Assembly (NCBI GenBank): GCA_000620205.1
Contig: JHVP01000012.1
Location: 1 to 64,000, forward strand
Reading direction: 5' to 3'
Length of the DNA stretch: 64,000 nt
DNA from: Geodermatophilaceae bacterium URHA0031
GTDB taxonomy: Bacteria; Actinomycetota; Actinomycetes; Mycobacteriales; Geodermatophilaceae
Made by a program: the position numbers and the translations under genes. Under the pieces are notes generated by a model. It was not told where the DNA came from, made no database searches, and was given only the letters and a program-made list of their open reading frames with translations. This document shows, in pieces, positions 39,822-49,340 of the stretch (its first letter is position 1; each line of letters starts with the position of its first letter).

Positions 39822-41192
39822 TCACCACAGGCGCGCGATCGCGCCCCCGAGGTCGGGCACCTCGACCAGCCGCATGCCCTTGGGCGCCGGGCCGGAGTCC
39901 TCCGGGACGAGCGCGGACGTGTAGCCCTGCCGGGCGGCCTCGGCCAGCCGCCGGGCGGTGCCGCCGACCCGGCGGATCTCCCCGGACAGCCCGACCTCGC
40001 CCAGCGCGATCAGCCCGGAGGGCACCGGGCGGTCCTTGGATGCCGAGGCGATCGCCAGCGCGAGGGCGAGGTCGGCGGCCGGCTCGATGATCCGCACGCC
40101 ACCGACCGAGGCGGCGAAGACGTCGGCGTCGGCCAGCCGCACCCCGCCGCGGCGCTCGACCACGGCGTTGACCATCGCCACCCGCTGGGAGTCCAGCCCG
40201 CTCACCGCGCGCCGCGGCGAGCCCCCGCCACCGGAGGAGGCGACCAGCGCCTGCACCTCGGCCAGCAGCGGCCGGCTGCCCTCCATCGTCACGGTGACGC
40301 AGCTGCCGGGCACCGGGGCGGACCGGCGCGAGACGAACAGGTGGGAGGGGTCGGGGACGCCGACCACGCCACCGTCACCGATCTCGAAGCAGCCGATCTC
40401 GTCGGCCGGACCGAACCGGTTCTTGGTGGCCCGCACCAGCCGCAGGGTCGAGTGCCGCTCGCCGTCGAAGGAGATGACCACGTCGACGAGGTGCTCGAGA
40501 GCCCGCGGGCCGGCGATCGCGCCGTCCTTGGTGACGTGGCCGACCAGGATCACGGTCATGTTCCGGCTCCGGGCCACCGCGCTGAGCGCGGTCGCGACGG
40601 CGCGGACCTGGGTGGCGCCGCCGTCGGTGCCGTCGACGGCGGGGGAGCGCACGGTCTGCACGCTGTCGAGCACGAGCAGCGTGGGGGCGACGTCCTCCAC
40701 GTGCGCGAGGACGGCGGACAGCTCGGTCTCGGCGGCGAGGTAGAGGTCGTCGTGGAGTGCGCCGATCCGCTCGGCGCGCAGCCGGACCTGGGCTGCGGAC
40801 TCCTCGCCGGAGACCACCAGCGTCGGCCCGTTGGCGGCGGCCACCCGGTGGGCGACCTCCAGCAGCAGCGTGGACTTGCCCACGCCGGGCTCGCCGGCGA
40901 CCAGCAGCAGCGCCCCGGGCACCAGACCGCCGCCGAGCACGCGGTCGAACTCGGTGATCCCGGTGGGCACGGCCCGCGCGCCGGCGAGCTCCACCTGGCC
41001 GATCGGCCGGGCCCGGGCGCTGACCGGACCGGCCGAGACCGACCGCAGCGGTGAGGAGCCGACCGCGCCGACCTCCTGGATGCTGCCCCAGGCCTGGCAC
41101 TCCGGGCAGCGACCGACCCACTTCGCCGAGGTGTAGCCGCACTCGGTGCAGCGGTGGGCGGGACGGGTGGACTTCACACCGGATGCTGGCAC
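39822..41192 (-). CDS. radA: DNA repair protein RadA
   Basis: 456 aa. A four-cysteine zinc finger (C15, C18, C29, C32) is followed by a RecA-like ATPase with GEPGVGKST, the RadA signature KNRFG (ATKNRFGPADE), and a C-terminal Lon-protease-like domain (GLDSQRVAMVNAVVERR...VPSGLIALGEVGLSGEIR). It promotes branch migration in recombination. GTG 41192 or GTG 41177. An IS110 element lies directly upstream, so the radA-disA promoter must fit in the short gap or be provided by the element. Confidence 0.96.
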   Translation of the reverse strand: MPASGVKSTRPAHRCTECGYTSAKWVGRCPECQAWGSIQEVGAVGSSPLRSVSAGPVSARARPIGQVELAGARAVPTGITEFDRVLGGGLVPGALLLVAGEPGVGKSTLLLEVAHRVAAANGPTLVVSGEESAAQVRLRAERIGALHDDLYLAAETELSAVLAHVEDVAPTLLVLDSVQTVRSPAVDGTDGGATQVRAVATALSAVARSRNMTVILVGHVTKDGAIAGPRALEHLVDVVISFDGERHSTLRLVRATKNRFGPADEIGCFEIGDGGVVGVPDPSHLFVSRRSAPVPGSCVTVTMEGSRPLLAEVQALVASSGGGGSPRRAVSGLDSQRVAMVNAVVERRGGVRLADADVFAASVGGVRIIEPAADLALALAIASASKDRPVPSGLIALGEVGLSGEIRRVGGTARRLAEAARQGYTSALVPEDSGPAPKGMRLVEVPDLGGAIARLW

Positions 41193-41294
41193 GCCGTCAG
41201 CGTGGCAGCGGGGTACGACATCTAGCGTTTCTCTTAGCCTCGACGATGTTGGGGTGAGGTCGCGGTGCCGGTGTCTACGGCTGGGTACGACGGG

Positions 41295-41473
41295 TCCGTC
41301 TGAGTCCTGGAAACTGATCGTCGAGTCATCGGTGGCCGCGGCCGTGACGGGCGTGGGCCTTGTTGGGAACGCGGAGCCGTAGCGACGTCTCGGACTCCTG
41401 CTCAGATGTCCAGGAGATGCGCCCGCCGCGGCCGCGTCCTGCCGCGCCCTTCCACGTCAGGAGGGGAGGACGG
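41295..41473 (+). ncRNA. Possible bridge RNA region of the IS110 element
   Basis: About 180 bp of non-coding DNA precedes the transposase, where IS110-group elements encode the bridge RNA that pairs with target and donor. Local hairpins include CTCCTG/CAGGAG around 41395-41416 and GC-rich pairs near 41335-41360. Presence is inferred from family knowledge; no loop-target pairing was verified. Confidence 0.4.
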
Positions 41474-42823
41474 GTGCAGGAACTGCGACTGGGCATCGAC
41501 GTCGCCTGCGAGGCCCAGCATCGAGCGGCCCTGGCCGATGAGACCGGGCAGTTGCTCTGGTCCAACCGCCGGTTCATCACCATCAGCACGCAGTTGGAGG
41601 CCCTGTGGGCTGCGGTGCGCGCTGCCGGGGACTTGCCGGTGACCGTGGTGATGGAACCCACCCGCAACGCCTGGGTGCCCCTGGCCGCCTGGCTGCGGGC
41701 CCGCGGCGCAACGGTGCGGATGGTGGCACCGGAGCAGTCCGCCGACCTGCGCAAGTACTACAGCAAGCACGCCAAGACCGACCGGCTGGACTGCGAGTTG
41801 CTGGCCCGGTTGCCGTTGCTGCATCCCGACGGGTTGCTGGCCACTCCCGGCCTGGGTCCCGCTGAGGCGCTGCGCCGCGCGGTGGCCCACCGGGCCAACC
41901 TGGTCGCCCGACGCACCGCCGGCCTGCAACGGCTGGAGGCGCTGCTGGAACTGCTGGGCCCCGGCTGGTCGGCCGCGCTGGGCAGCGAGCTGGGCAAGGC
42001 CGCCGCGGCGGTCTTGGAGCACTACGCCGATCCGCATGCGCTGCGCCGGCTCGGCCGGGCCCGGCTGACCCGGCTGCTCATCCGCACCAGCCGCGGGAAC
42101 TGGCGCGAGGACAAGGCCGATGAGCTGCTCGACGCCGCCGCCGAGACGCTGCGCCTCTGGCCGCCGGGAGCCATCGACTTCGCCGAACTCGGTGAGGACA
42201 TCGCCGCGGAGGCCCGGCTGCTCAACGGGCTCACCGGCGAGATCACGGCCCTCGAGGACCGCATCGCCGGCCACTATCAGGCCGCTGACCCCGCCGGGAT
42301 CGTGACCTCCGCGCCAGGCGTGGGCCCCACCTTGGCCGCGGCGATCCTGGGCCGGCTTGGTGATGCCAAGCGCTTCACCGACCTGGCCGCAGTGCGCAAC
42401 TACACCGGGCTGGTGCCCATGGTCGACCAGTCCGGAGTCAGCGACAAGCGCCCCGGAGTGACCAAGGCCGGCGATCATCTGCTGCGCCAGGCACTCTTTC
42501 TTGCCGCCGACCACGCCCGCAAGATCGATCCCACCCTCGCCGCCCGCTACCAGCGGCTACGCGCAGCGGGTAAGCACCACAACAGCGCGCTCTGCACGCT
42601 GGCCGCCGTCCTGATCACCCGGATCGCCGCCTGCTGGCGCACCGATCAGCCCTATCAGCTCCGCGACCTCCACGGCCGGTTGATCACTCAAGCCGAGGGC
42701 CGAGCCATCTGCGCCACTCTCACGCCAGTCACAGGGACGGGCCGGCGAAGCAAGGAGTCGCACAGCGCTCCATCGACCGGCCCGTCCACCACTCAGGCTA
42801 GAAGCGCCCGCAAGAACGCTTGA
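41474..42823 (+). CDS. IS110-family transposase (DEDD recombinase)
   Basis: 449 aa from GTG 41474, with GGGGAGG just upstream. The N-terminal RuvC-like DEDD domain shows LRLGIDVA (Asp 9), VVMEPTRN (Glu) and HAKTDRLDCE (Asp, Asp). A coiled-coil region leads to the C-terminal IS116/IS110/IS902 domain (TSAPGVGPTLAAAILGRLGD, FTDLAAVRNYTGLVP, KAGDHLLRQALFLAA) with the catalytic serine expected in SGVSDKR-like context. All key blocks are intact, so the element may be active. A Ser/Thr/Arg-rich tail ends the protein. Confidence 0.93.
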   Translation: MQELRLGIDVACEAQHRAALADETGQLLWSNRRFITISTQLEALWAAVRAAGDLPVTVVMEPTRNAWVPLAAWLRARGATVRMVAPEQSADLRKYYSKHAKTDRLDCELLARLPLLHPDGLLATPGLGPAEALRRAVAHRANLVARRTAGLQRLEALLELLGPGWSAALGSELGKAAAAVLEHYADPHALRRLGRARLTRLLIRTSRGNWREDKADELLDAAAETLRLWPPGAIDFAELGEDIAAEARLLNGLTGEITALEDRIAGHYQAADPAGIVTSAPGVGPTLAAAILGRLGDAKRFTDLAAVRNYTGLVPMVDQSGVSDKRPGVTKAGDHLLRQALFLAADHARKIDPTLAARYQRLRAAGKHHNSALCTLAAVLITRIAACWRTDQPYQLRDLHGRLITQAEGRAICATLTPVTGTGRRSKESHSAPSTGPSTTQARSARKNA

Positions 42824-42877
42824 CCTTCGTTAGGAACTCAGTCCGAGGGCGCGCCGAGGGGGCCGGAGCCCACCGGC

Positions 42878-43462
42878 TCAGCCGCCGGCCTGCTCCTCCA
42901 CGCCCGGCTCGGTGTGGAAGTCGAACGGCTCGCCGCGGGGCAGGTCGCGGGGGGACGTGGCGACCGGGACCAGGATGGTGACCGAGCCGGCCTGCTCGAA
43001 GGTGAAGGTCACGTCGACCGACTCGCCCACGCCGACGTCGTCGGCCAGCCCGACCAGGGTCACCGACGGGCCGGTGCCGTTGCCGAGGTACAGGATCCCG
43101 TTGGCCGGGACCGCCAGGTCCAGCGAGCCGCTGTTGGTGGCCGGCTCACCGGCGGCCTCGGGGTCGACGACCTCGACGCTGTCGAACTGATCACCCTCGA
43201 TGCCGACGAGCGTGTCGTCGGTCTCCCCGGTGTTGGCCACCGCCGCCAGCAGCCGGGCGCTACCGCCCTTCTCGTACACGCCGCCGGTCGGGTAGGGCAG
43301 TTCGACAGCGCGGAGGTACAGGTCCCCGACGCTGGTCATCCCGCCGACCTTGTCCCGGTTCTGCTCGGCGGTCTGGGCGACCTGGCCGGCGCTGCAGGCA
43401 CCCAGCGCCACGGGGGAGAGCAAGAGGGCAGCCGTCGCGGCAGCGCGCAGTCCGCGGTTCAC
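42878..43462 (-). CDS. lpqE: LpqE-like lipoprotein
   Basis: 194 aa from GTG 43462. The signal peptide ALLLSPVALGAC carries a lipobox, with Cys at about 22. The mature part is a single Ig/cupredoxin-like domain (ADNTGET-type segment ANTGETDDTLVGIEGDQF, FTFEQAGSVTILVPV) similar to the PCuAC-like fold but without the Met/His copper ligands. In M. tuberculosis LpqE (Rv3584) lies between radA and carD, as here once the IS is removed. The orthology call is by synteny and fold. Role unknown. Confidence 0.75.
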   Translation of the reverse strand: MNRGLRAAATAALLLSPVALGACSAGQVAQTAEQNRDKVGGMTSVGDLYLRAVELPYPTGGVYEKGGSARLLAAVANTGETDDTLVGIEGDQFDSVEVVDPEAAGEPATNSGSLDLAVPANGILYLGNGTGPSVTLVGLADDVGVGESVDVTFTFEQAGSVTILVPVATSPRDLPRGEPFDFHTEPGVEEQAGG

Positions 43463-43567
43463 AGGGGGTCGACCTCCAGAGGACGTGCCGGTCACCGAGT
43501 GCTCCGGTGACACGAGTCGCGGTGAGCCTAACCGGCCCCACAGGATGTCCGCTGGGAGGTGCGTCAG

Positions 43568-45145
43568 ATGGCGGCACGGTCGGGCAGCGGCGGCGGCGGG
43601 GAGATGCCCGGCGACGGTGACCCCGCGCTGGGCGACTTCCCGGCGCAGGCCCCGGGCACCCGGCGGTGGCTGTTCGCCGACCAGCTGGGGCCGCACTTCC
43701 TGGACGCGCCGGACCAGCCCGTCCTGCTGGTCGAGTCGCGGGCGGTCTTCCGCCGGCGCCGGTTCCACCGGCAGAAGGCCCACCTGTTGCTGTCGGCACT
43801 GCGGCACCGCGCGGCCGAGCTCGGCGACCAGGCGGTCTTCCTGCAGACCGACACCTACGCAGAGGCGCTGGACCAGGTGGCCGAGCCGCTGTCGGTGTGC
43901 GCGCCGACCACCTGGCCGGCCCGTGACTTCGTGCTCCGCCGTCCGGGCCTGACCGTGCTGGAGGCGCGCGGGTTCGTCACCCGGCAGGCCGACTTCCGGC
44001 GCTGGGCGGGGAGCCGCACCCGCGACCGGCTGCTGATGGACGACTTCTACCGCACGGCGCGCCGGGTGCACGACGTCCTGATGGACGGCGCGGAACCGGC
44101 CGACGGCACCTGGAACCTCGACCACGACAACCGGGAACCGCCGCCGGCCGACGGGCGGGTCCCGGTGCCCGCGCCCTGGCTGCCGGTCGAGGACGAGATC
44201 GACCAGCAGGTCCGTGCCGACCTGGACCGCTGGGTGGCCGCCGGGGACGTTGCCTTCGTCGGTGACGACGGGCCCCGGCTGTTCCCGGTCACCCCCGCCG
44301 AGACCGAGGAGCGGCTCACCGACTTCCTCACCCACCGGCTGCGGGCGTTCGGGCCGCACGAGGACGCCATGCTGGCCGGTGACCCGTGGCTGGCGCACTC
44401 GATGCTGTCGGCGTCGCTGAACCTGGGGCTGGTCGACCCGGCCGACGTCGTCCACCGCGCCGAGCAGGCCTGGCGCGAGTCGGTCGCGGCCGGCGACCCG
44501 CTGCCGCTGAACTCCGTGGAGGGGTTCGTCCGCCAGGTGATGGGCTGGCGGGACTGGATCTGGCACCTGTACTGGCAGCTGGGCCGGGACTACCGGCACG
44601 GCAACGCGCTGGCCGCGACGGAGGAGGTGCCCGACTGGCTCGGCGAGCTGGATGCCGAGGCGATCGACGCGCACTGCCTGTCCTCCGTTGTGGCGGACGT
44701 GCGCGACCGCGGCTGGGTGCACCACATCCCGCGGCTGATGGTGCTGGGCAACTACGCGCTGCAGCGCGGGATCCGCCCGCTGGCGATGACCGACTGGTTC
44801 CACCGCGTCTTCGTCGACGGCTACGACTGGGTCATGGTGGCCAACGTCGTCGGGATGAGCCAGCACGGCGACGGCGGGGTGCTGGCCACCAAGCCCTACG
44901 CGGCGGGCGGCGCCTACATCGACCGGATGAGCGACTACTGCAGCAGCTGCCGGTACGACCCGAAGAAGCGCCTGGGCGAGGACGCCTGCCCCTACACCGC
45001 CGGCTACTGGGCCTTCCTCGACCGCAACCGGGAGCGGCTGGCCGGCAACCGGCGGATGCGCCAGCCGCTGGCGGGACTGGGCCGGCTGAAGGGCCTGGAG
45101 GAGGTCGTCGAGCAGGAACGGCTGCGCGGCACCGACGCCCCCTGA
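43568..45145 (+). CDS. FeS-cluster photolyase/cryptochrome-like protein
   Basis: 525 aa. It belongs to the bacterial (6-4) photolyase / FeS-BCP family: an N-terminal DPRP Rossmann part (RRWLFADQLGPHFLD), then a helical FAD domain with NSVEGFVRQVMGWRDWIWHLYW and PYAAGGAYIDRMSDYCSSC. Cysteines in YCSSCRYDPK and EDACPY, with one earlier, suit a [4Fe-4S] cluster. It would repair UV photoproducts in light, which fits sun-exposed stone and desert relatives. ATG 43568 with GGAGG eight bases upstream. It diverges from lpqE and converges on the UbiA gene. Confidence 0.88.
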   Translation: MAARSGSGGGGEMPGDGDPALGDFPAQAPGTRRWLFADQLGPHFLDAPDQPVLLVESRAVFRRRRFHRQKAHLLLSALRHRAAELGDQAVFLQTDTYAEALDQVAEPLSVCAPTTWPARDFVLRRPGLTVLEARGFVTRQADFRRWAGSRTRDRLLMDDFYRTARRVHDVLMDGAEPADGTWNLDHDNREPPPADGRVPVPAPWLPVEDEIDQQVRADLDRWVAAGDVAFVGDDGPRLFPVTPAETEERLTDFLTHRLRAFGPHEDAMLAGDPWLAHSMLSASLNLGLVDPADVVHRAEQAWRESVAAGDPLPLNSVEGFVRQVMGWRDWIWHLYWQLGRDYRHGNALAATEEVPDWLGELDAEAIDAHCLSSVVADVRDRGWVHHIPRLMVLGNYALQRGIRPLAMTDWFHRVFVDGYDWVMVANVVGMSQHGDGGVLATKPYAAGGAYIDRMSDYCSSCRYDPKKRLGEDACPYTAGYWAFLDRNRERLAGNRRMRQPLAGLGRLKGLEEVVEQERLRGTDAP

Positions 45146-45152
45146 GCCGTGG

Positions 45153-46019
45153 TCAGCCCAGCGCGGCGCCGCCGGCCAGCAGCAGGACGACGTCGAGCAC
45201 GGTCAGCAGCATCACGGCGGGGAAGGCGAGCCGCCGGGCCCGTGGGCTGCCGGCCAGCGCGGCGACCACGACGGCGGGTGCCGCGAGCACGACGGCCGCC
45301 CAGCCCAGCGCGCTGGGCGGCCCGTCCGGACCGGTCACCAGCAGCAGCGTCGCCACGCCCAGCAGCACCGCGCCGGCGACCGCGGAGGGCACCGGGCCGA
45401 CCCGGTGCGGCAGGCCGCGTACCCCGGTGGCCAGGTCGTCGGCGACGTCGGGGGCCACGTTGGCCACGTGCGCGGCCCCGCCGAGCGCCGCGCCGGCCGC
45501 CACCAGCCACCACGGCGCCCCCGGCGTGCCCGGCGCCGCGGCGACCACGCCGGCGGGCAGGGCGCCGAAGCCGGTCAGGTAGGGGAGCGGGGACAGCGCC
45601 GTCCGCTTGAGCCCGGCGTCGTAGGCCCAGCCGCTGCCGACCAGCACCAGCAGCAGCAGTCCCGGGACGGCGCCCAGCAGCAGGGACAGGACGACGGCGA
45701 CCGCGACCGCGACCAGCGCCGCCGTGCGCAGTGTCCCGGGCGTGACGACGCCCTGGACGACCGGTTTGTCCTGCCGGCCCACGGCGCGGTCCCGGTCGGC
45801 GTCCAGCCAGTCGTTGCACCAGCCGATGGAGGCCTGACCTGCGAGGACGGCTGCACCGAGGAGGACGGTCCGCCCCGGGCCGACCCCGGCGGCGACCGCG
45901 AGCAGGACGGCGACGATGCTCACCGCCAGGGCCGGCTCGAGGTGCGTCGCGCGGGCCAGCGCCACCCCGCGCCGCACCGGGCCCGTGCGCCCGGCAGCGT
46001 CGGTCACCTGCACACCCAC
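45153..46019 (-). CDS. UbiA-family prenyltransferase
   Basis: 288 aa, about eight membrane helices. The first Asp-rich motif NDWLDADRD binds prenyl diphosphate through Mg2+; a second, DVADD, lies in NVAPDVADDLATG. It attaches a prenyl chain to an aromatic or sugar acceptor, but the acceptor is not clear; homologues near photolyase genes may serve pigment or quinone pathways. GTG 46019, 46013 and 46007 are all possible starts. Confidence 0.82.
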   Translation of the reverse strand: MGVQVTDAAGRTGPVRRGVALARATHLEPALAVSIVAVLLAVAAGVGPGRTVLLGAAVLAGQASIGWCNDWLDADRDRAVGRQDKPVVQGVVTPGTLRTAALVAVAVAVVLSLLLGAVPGLLLLVLVGSGWAYDAGLKRTALSPLPYLTGFGALPAGVVAAAPGTPGAPWWLVAAGAALGGAAHVANVAPDVADDLATGVRGLPHRVGPVPSAVAGAVLLGVATLLLVTGPDGPPSALGWAAVVLAAPAVVVAALAGSPRARRLAFPAVMLLTVLDVVLLLAGGAALG

Positions 46020-46109
46020 CGTCTCCTGTCAAGAGCGAGTTGACCTCGGCCGGGCCGCTGACCTGCACTTTTGTCGGAGTTCGCCGAGCCGGACGGCATT
46101 CTGCCGTGG

Positions 46110-46115
46110 TAACCT
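46110..46115 (+). promoter_or_regulatory. Possible carD -10 box
   Basis: TAACCT within GTGGTAACCTGG lies 28 bases before the carD ATG. The expected -35 position is not a clear match, as is common for actinobacterial sigma-A promoters. Confidence 0.35.
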
Positions 46116-46142
46116 GGAGTCAGCGAAAGGGGTCACATCCAC

Positions 46143-46625
46143 ATGGGCTTCACTGTTGGCGAGACCGTTGTCTACCCGCACCACGGCGCTGCGCTCATCG
46201 AGGCGATCGAGCAGCGGACCATCAAGGGCGTCGAAAAGCGCTACCTCGTGCTCAAGGTCGCCCAGGGTGACCTGACCGTGCGCGTGCCGGCGGACAACGC
46301 CGAGATCGTCGGTGTCCGCGACGTCGTCGGCCAGGACGGCCTGAACAAGGTCTTCGAGGTGCTGCGCGCGCCGCACACCGAGGAGCCGACCAACTGGTCG
46401 CGGCGCTACAAGGCCAACCTCGAGAAGCTGGCCTCCGGTGACGTGAACAAGGTCGCCGAGGTCGTGCGTGACCTCTGGCGGCGCGACAAGGACCGGGGCC
46501 TGTCCGCGGGCGAGAAGCGGATGCTGTCCAAGGCCCGGCAGATCCTGGTCAGCGAGCTCGCGCTGGCCGAGGGGACCAACGAGGACAAGGCCGAGCTGCT
46601 GCTCGACGAGGTCCTGGCGTCCTGA
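46143..46625 (+). CDS. carD: CarD transcription factor
   Basis: 160 aa. It binds the RNA polymerase beta subunit through its N-terminal Tudor-like domain ([20 protein letters not shown]) and stabilises open complexes through the C-terminal helical domain with a conserved tryptophan ([16 protein letters not shown]). Length and sequence match M. tuberculosis CarD closely. AAAGGGG lies 12 bases upstream of ATG 46143. It heads the block ispD-ispF-cysS-rlmB. Confidence 0.98.
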   Translation: MGFTVGETVVYPHHGAALIEAIEQRTIKGVEKRYLVLKVAQGDLTVRVPADNAEIVGVRDVVGQDGLNKVFEVLRAPHTEEPTNWSRRYKANLEKLASGDVNKVAEVVRDLWRRDKDRGLSAGEKRMLSKARQILVSELALAEGTNEDKAELLLDEVLAS

Positions 46626-46676
46626 GCGCCGCCTCCTGATCCCCTGCTCCACCCCCGAGACACCCAGACCACTCCC

Positions 46677-47408
46677 GTGCACGCTGTCGGCATCGTCGCA
46701 GCGGCCGGGAGTGGTCTGCGTCTGGGCGCAGAACTCCCCAAGGCGCTGGTCCCGCTCGGTGGCCGCCCGTTGGTCTGCTGGGCCGTCGAGTCGTTGCGCG
46801 CCGGCGGGGTGGCCGAGGTCGTGGTCGCGGTCCCCGAGCCTCAGCGGGCCGCCTTCACCGCCGTCCTCCCCGGCGACGTGCACGTCGTCCTCGGCGGGGA
46901 CACCCGGACCGCCTCGGTCCGGGCCGCACTGGCCGCCGCCCGTGAGCACGCCGACGCCGTCCTGGTGCACGACGCCGCCCGGCCGCTGACCCCGCCGGAG
47001 GTGGTCGCCCGGGTGCTGGCGGCGCTCGCCGCCGGCGCGACCGCCGTCGTCCCGGTGCTGCCGGTCGTGGACACCACCGTGGTCGTCGACGACGACGGGG
47101 TGGTCGCCGCCGACGTCGCCCGGGCTCACCTGCGCCGGGTGCAGACCCCGCAGGGGTTCGACCGGGCGACCCTGGTCGCCGCCTACGCCGCCGCGCACGG
47201 CGCCGCCGCGGAGTTCACCGACGACGCCTCGGTGGTCCGCGCCGCCGGCGTCCCGGTGCACACGGTCGCCGGCGACGAGCGCGCCGCCAAGATCACCGTG
47301 GCCCACGACCTGGCGCTGGCCGAGCTGACCGTGCAGGCGACGGGCGAGCGAGCATCGCAGGGAGCGCCAGCGACCGAGGGGCGGAACGAGCCCGGAGCCG
47401 AACCGTGA
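46677..47408 (+). CDS. ispD: MEP cytidylyltransferase
   Basis: 243 aa, GTG start. It makes CDP-methylerythritol in the MEP isoprenoid pathway. [13 protein letters not shown] with the CTP-binding Gly-rich loop, [10 protein letters not shown] and TDDASVV are diagnostic. The last about 20 residues ([18 protein letters not shown]...) are encoded by an AGCGAG-family repeat and lie beyond the normal IspD end. Confidence 0.94.
   Translation: MHAVGIVAAAGSGLRLGAELPKALVPLGGRPLVCWAVESLRAGGVAEVVVAVPEPQRAAFTAVLPGDVHVVLGGDTRTASVRAALAAAREHADAVLVHDAARPLTPPEVVARVLAALAAGATAVVPVLPVVDTTVVVDDDGVVAADVARAHLRRVQTPQGFDRATLVAAYAAAHGAAAEFTDDASVVRAAGVPVHTVAGDERAAKITVAHDLALAELTVQATGERASQGAPATEGRNEPGAEP
47348..47392 (+). 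repeat. AGCGAG-family repeat at the ispD 3' end
   Basis: GCGAGCATCGCAGGGAGCGC and the rest of this 45-bp segment match the nadB-nadC repeat unit at about 41 of 45 bases. It is in frame and forms the C-terminal tail of IspD. Confidence 0.75.
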
Positions 47409-47436
47409 GCGGGGTCCGGGCCGGGAGCGCGCGGTC

Positions 47437-47940
47437 ATGACCCTGCCCAGGATCGGCATCGGCACCGACGTCCACCCGATCGAGCCCGGCCGTCCCTGCT
47501 GGCTGGCCGGGCTCGAGTGGCCGGGCGCCGACGGTTGCGCGGGCCACTCCGACGGCGACGTCGTCGCGCACGCCCTCACCGACGCCGTGCTCTCGGCCGC
47601 CGGCCTGGGTGACATCGGCGGGCTGCTCGGCACCGACGACCCGCGCTGGGCCGGTGCCCGCGGAGCCGCCGTCCTCGAGCACGTGCGCGAGGTGCTGGCC
47701 GCGGCCGGCTGGGAGGTCGGCAACGCCGCCGTCCAGCTGATCGGCACCACCCCCAAGGTCGGCCCGCGGCGCGGGGAGGCCGAGTCCGTGCTGTCCGCGG
47801 CACTCGGCGCACCGGTCAGCGTCACCGCGACCACGACCGACGGCCTGGGTCTGACCGGCCGTGGCGAGGGCCGGGCGGCGGTGGCCACCGCGCTCGTGGT
47901 CCGGAGCACGCCGGACACGCCCGTAGAATCGACCGGGTGA
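47437..47940 (+). CDS. ispF: MECDP synthase
   Basis: 167 aa. It cyclises CDP-ME phosphate to 2-C-methyl-erythritol 2,4-cyclodiphosphate. The zinc ligands are in GIGTDVHP (Asp 11, His 13) and [12 protein letters not shown]; the [14 protein letters not shown] block is conserved. It follows ispD by 28 bases, and its stop overlaps cysS by four bases. Confidence 0.95.
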   Translation: MTLPRIGIGTDVHPIEPGRPCWLAGLEWPGADGCAGHSDGDVVAHALTDAVLSAAGLGDIGGLLGTDDPRWAGARGAAVLEHVREVLAAAGWEVGNAAVQLIGTTPKVGPRRGEAESVLSAALGAPVSVTATTTDGLGLTGRGEGRAAVATALVVRSTPDTPVESTG

Positions 47941-49340
47941 GCCTCCGCCTGTACGACACGGCCGCACGCGCCGTGCGTGACTTCACGCCCCTGCGTGCAG
48001 GACGGGTCTCCATGTACGTCTGCGGCCTGACCGTGCAGGGGCCGCCGCACATCGGGCACGTGCGCTTCGCCCTGGCCTTCGACGTGCTCCGCCGGTGGTT
48101 GATCCACACCGGCCACGAGGTCACCTACGTCCGCAACGTCACCGACGTCGACGACAAGATCCTGGCCAGGTCGGCGGCCGCCGGTGAGCCGTGGTGGGCC
48201 TGGGCGTACGAGAACGAGCGGGCCGCCACCTGGGCCTACGACGTCCTGGGCACCCTGCCGCCGACGTACGAGCCGCGGGCGACCGGGCACGTGCCGGAGA
48301 TGGTCGAGCTCATCGCCCAGCTGATCGACCGCGGCCACGCCTACGCCGTCGACGGCGACGTGTACTTCGACGTCCGCTCCTTCCCCGGCTACGGCGACCT
48401 GTCGGGGCAGAAGCTCGGCGAGCTGCAGCCGGCCGCCGACACCGAGACCGACGAGCGCAAGCGCGACCCCCGCGACTTCGCGTTGTGGAAGGCGCACAAG
48501 CCCGGCGAGCCGGAGACGGCGTCCTGGCCGACCCCGTGGGGCCGCGGCCGGCCGGGCTGGCACCTGGAGTGCTCGGCGATGGCCGAGAAGTACCTGGGCC
48601 CGGAGTTCGACCTGCACGGCGGCGGGCTGGACCTGCGCTTCCCGCACCACGAGAACGAGCGCGCCCAGTCGCAGGCCGCCGGTCACGGGTTCGCCCGGTA
48701 CTGGCTGCACAACGCGTGGGTGACCATGGGCGGCGAGAAGATGAGCAAGTCGCTGGGCAACACGCTGCTGGTCGACGAGGTCGTCCAGCGGGTGCGTCCG
48801 GTCGAGCTGCGCTACTACCTCGTCGCCCCGCACTACCGCTCCATGATCGAGTTCACCGAGTCCGCGCTCCAGGAGGCCGCGGTCGCCTACGGGCGGCTGG
48901 AGAGCTTCGTGCGGCGGGCCGCCGAGCGGGTCGGCGCGGACGCCGGCAAGCCGGTGCTCTCCGACGCCTTCAGCACCGCACTGGACGACGACCTGGCCAC
49001 CCCGGCCGCCGTCGCCGCCGTGCACGAGGCGGTCACCGCGGGCAACACCGCGCTGGCCGCCGACGACGAGGCCGCGGTCGCCGCGGCCCTCGGCTCGGTC
49101 CGCGCCATGCTCGGCGTGCTCGGGCTGGACCCCCTCGACCCGCACTGGGCCGCCGCGGGGGGCGACCACCGTCTCGCCGGCGTCACCGACGGCCTCGTGC
49201 AGCTCGCCCTCGAGCAGCGCACCGCCGCTCGGGCCCGCAAGGACTACGCGTCAGCTGACGCGATCCGGAACCAGCTCGGCGCCCTGGGCGTGCAGGTCGA
49301 GGACACCCCCCAGGGCACACGATGGGAGCTGACCACCTGA
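47937..49340 (+). CDS. cysS: Cysteinyl-tRNA synthetase
   Basis: 467 aa, GTG start within the ispF stop. Class I motifs HIGH (PPHIGHVR) and KMSKS ([10 protein letters not shown]) are present; zinc ligands include the Cys in YVCGLTVQG, the Cys of HLECSAM, and the H/E of HHENE. Length is normal. It overlaps rlmB by one base (TGATG). Confidence 0.97.
   Translation: MSLRLYDTAARAVRDFTPLRAGRVSMYVCGLTVQGPPHIGHVRFALAFDVLRRWLIHTGHEVTYVRNVTDVDDKILARSAAAGEPWWAWAYENERAATWAYDVLGTLPPTYEPRATGHVPEMVELIAQLIDRGHAYAVDGDVYFDVRSFPGYGDLSGQKLGELQPAADTETDERKRDPRDFALWKAHKPGEPETASWPTPWGRGRPGWHLECSAMAEKYLGPEFDLHGGGLDLRFPHHENERAQSQAAGHGFARYWLHNAWVTMGGEKMSKSLGNTLLVDEVVQRVRPVELRYYLVAPHYRSMIEFTESALQEAAVAYGRLESFVRRAAERVGADAGKPVLSDAFSTALDDDLATPAAVAAVHEAVTAGNTALAADDEAAVAAALGSVRAMLGVLGLDPLDPHWAAAGGDHRLAGVTDGLVQLALEQRTAARARKDYASADAIRNQLGALGVQVEDTPQGTRWELTT

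Larger units (their letters stand above)
41295..42846 (+). mobile_element. IS110-family insertion sequence between radA and lpqE
   Basis: One transposase gene with no DDE domain and no long terminal repeats. Possible subterminal inverted repeats are TCTGAGTCCT at about 41299-41308 and AGGAACTCAGTCCGA at about 42832-42846, imperfect. Ends are approximate. The two flanking genes (radA and lpqE) are adjacent in M. tuberculosis, which makes the intervening segment a clean insertion. Confidence 0.65.

Noticed and set aside
46029-49169. 1,046-codon antisense open frame over carD to cysS
   Set aside because: No domain or ribosome site; opposite strand carries five certain genes.
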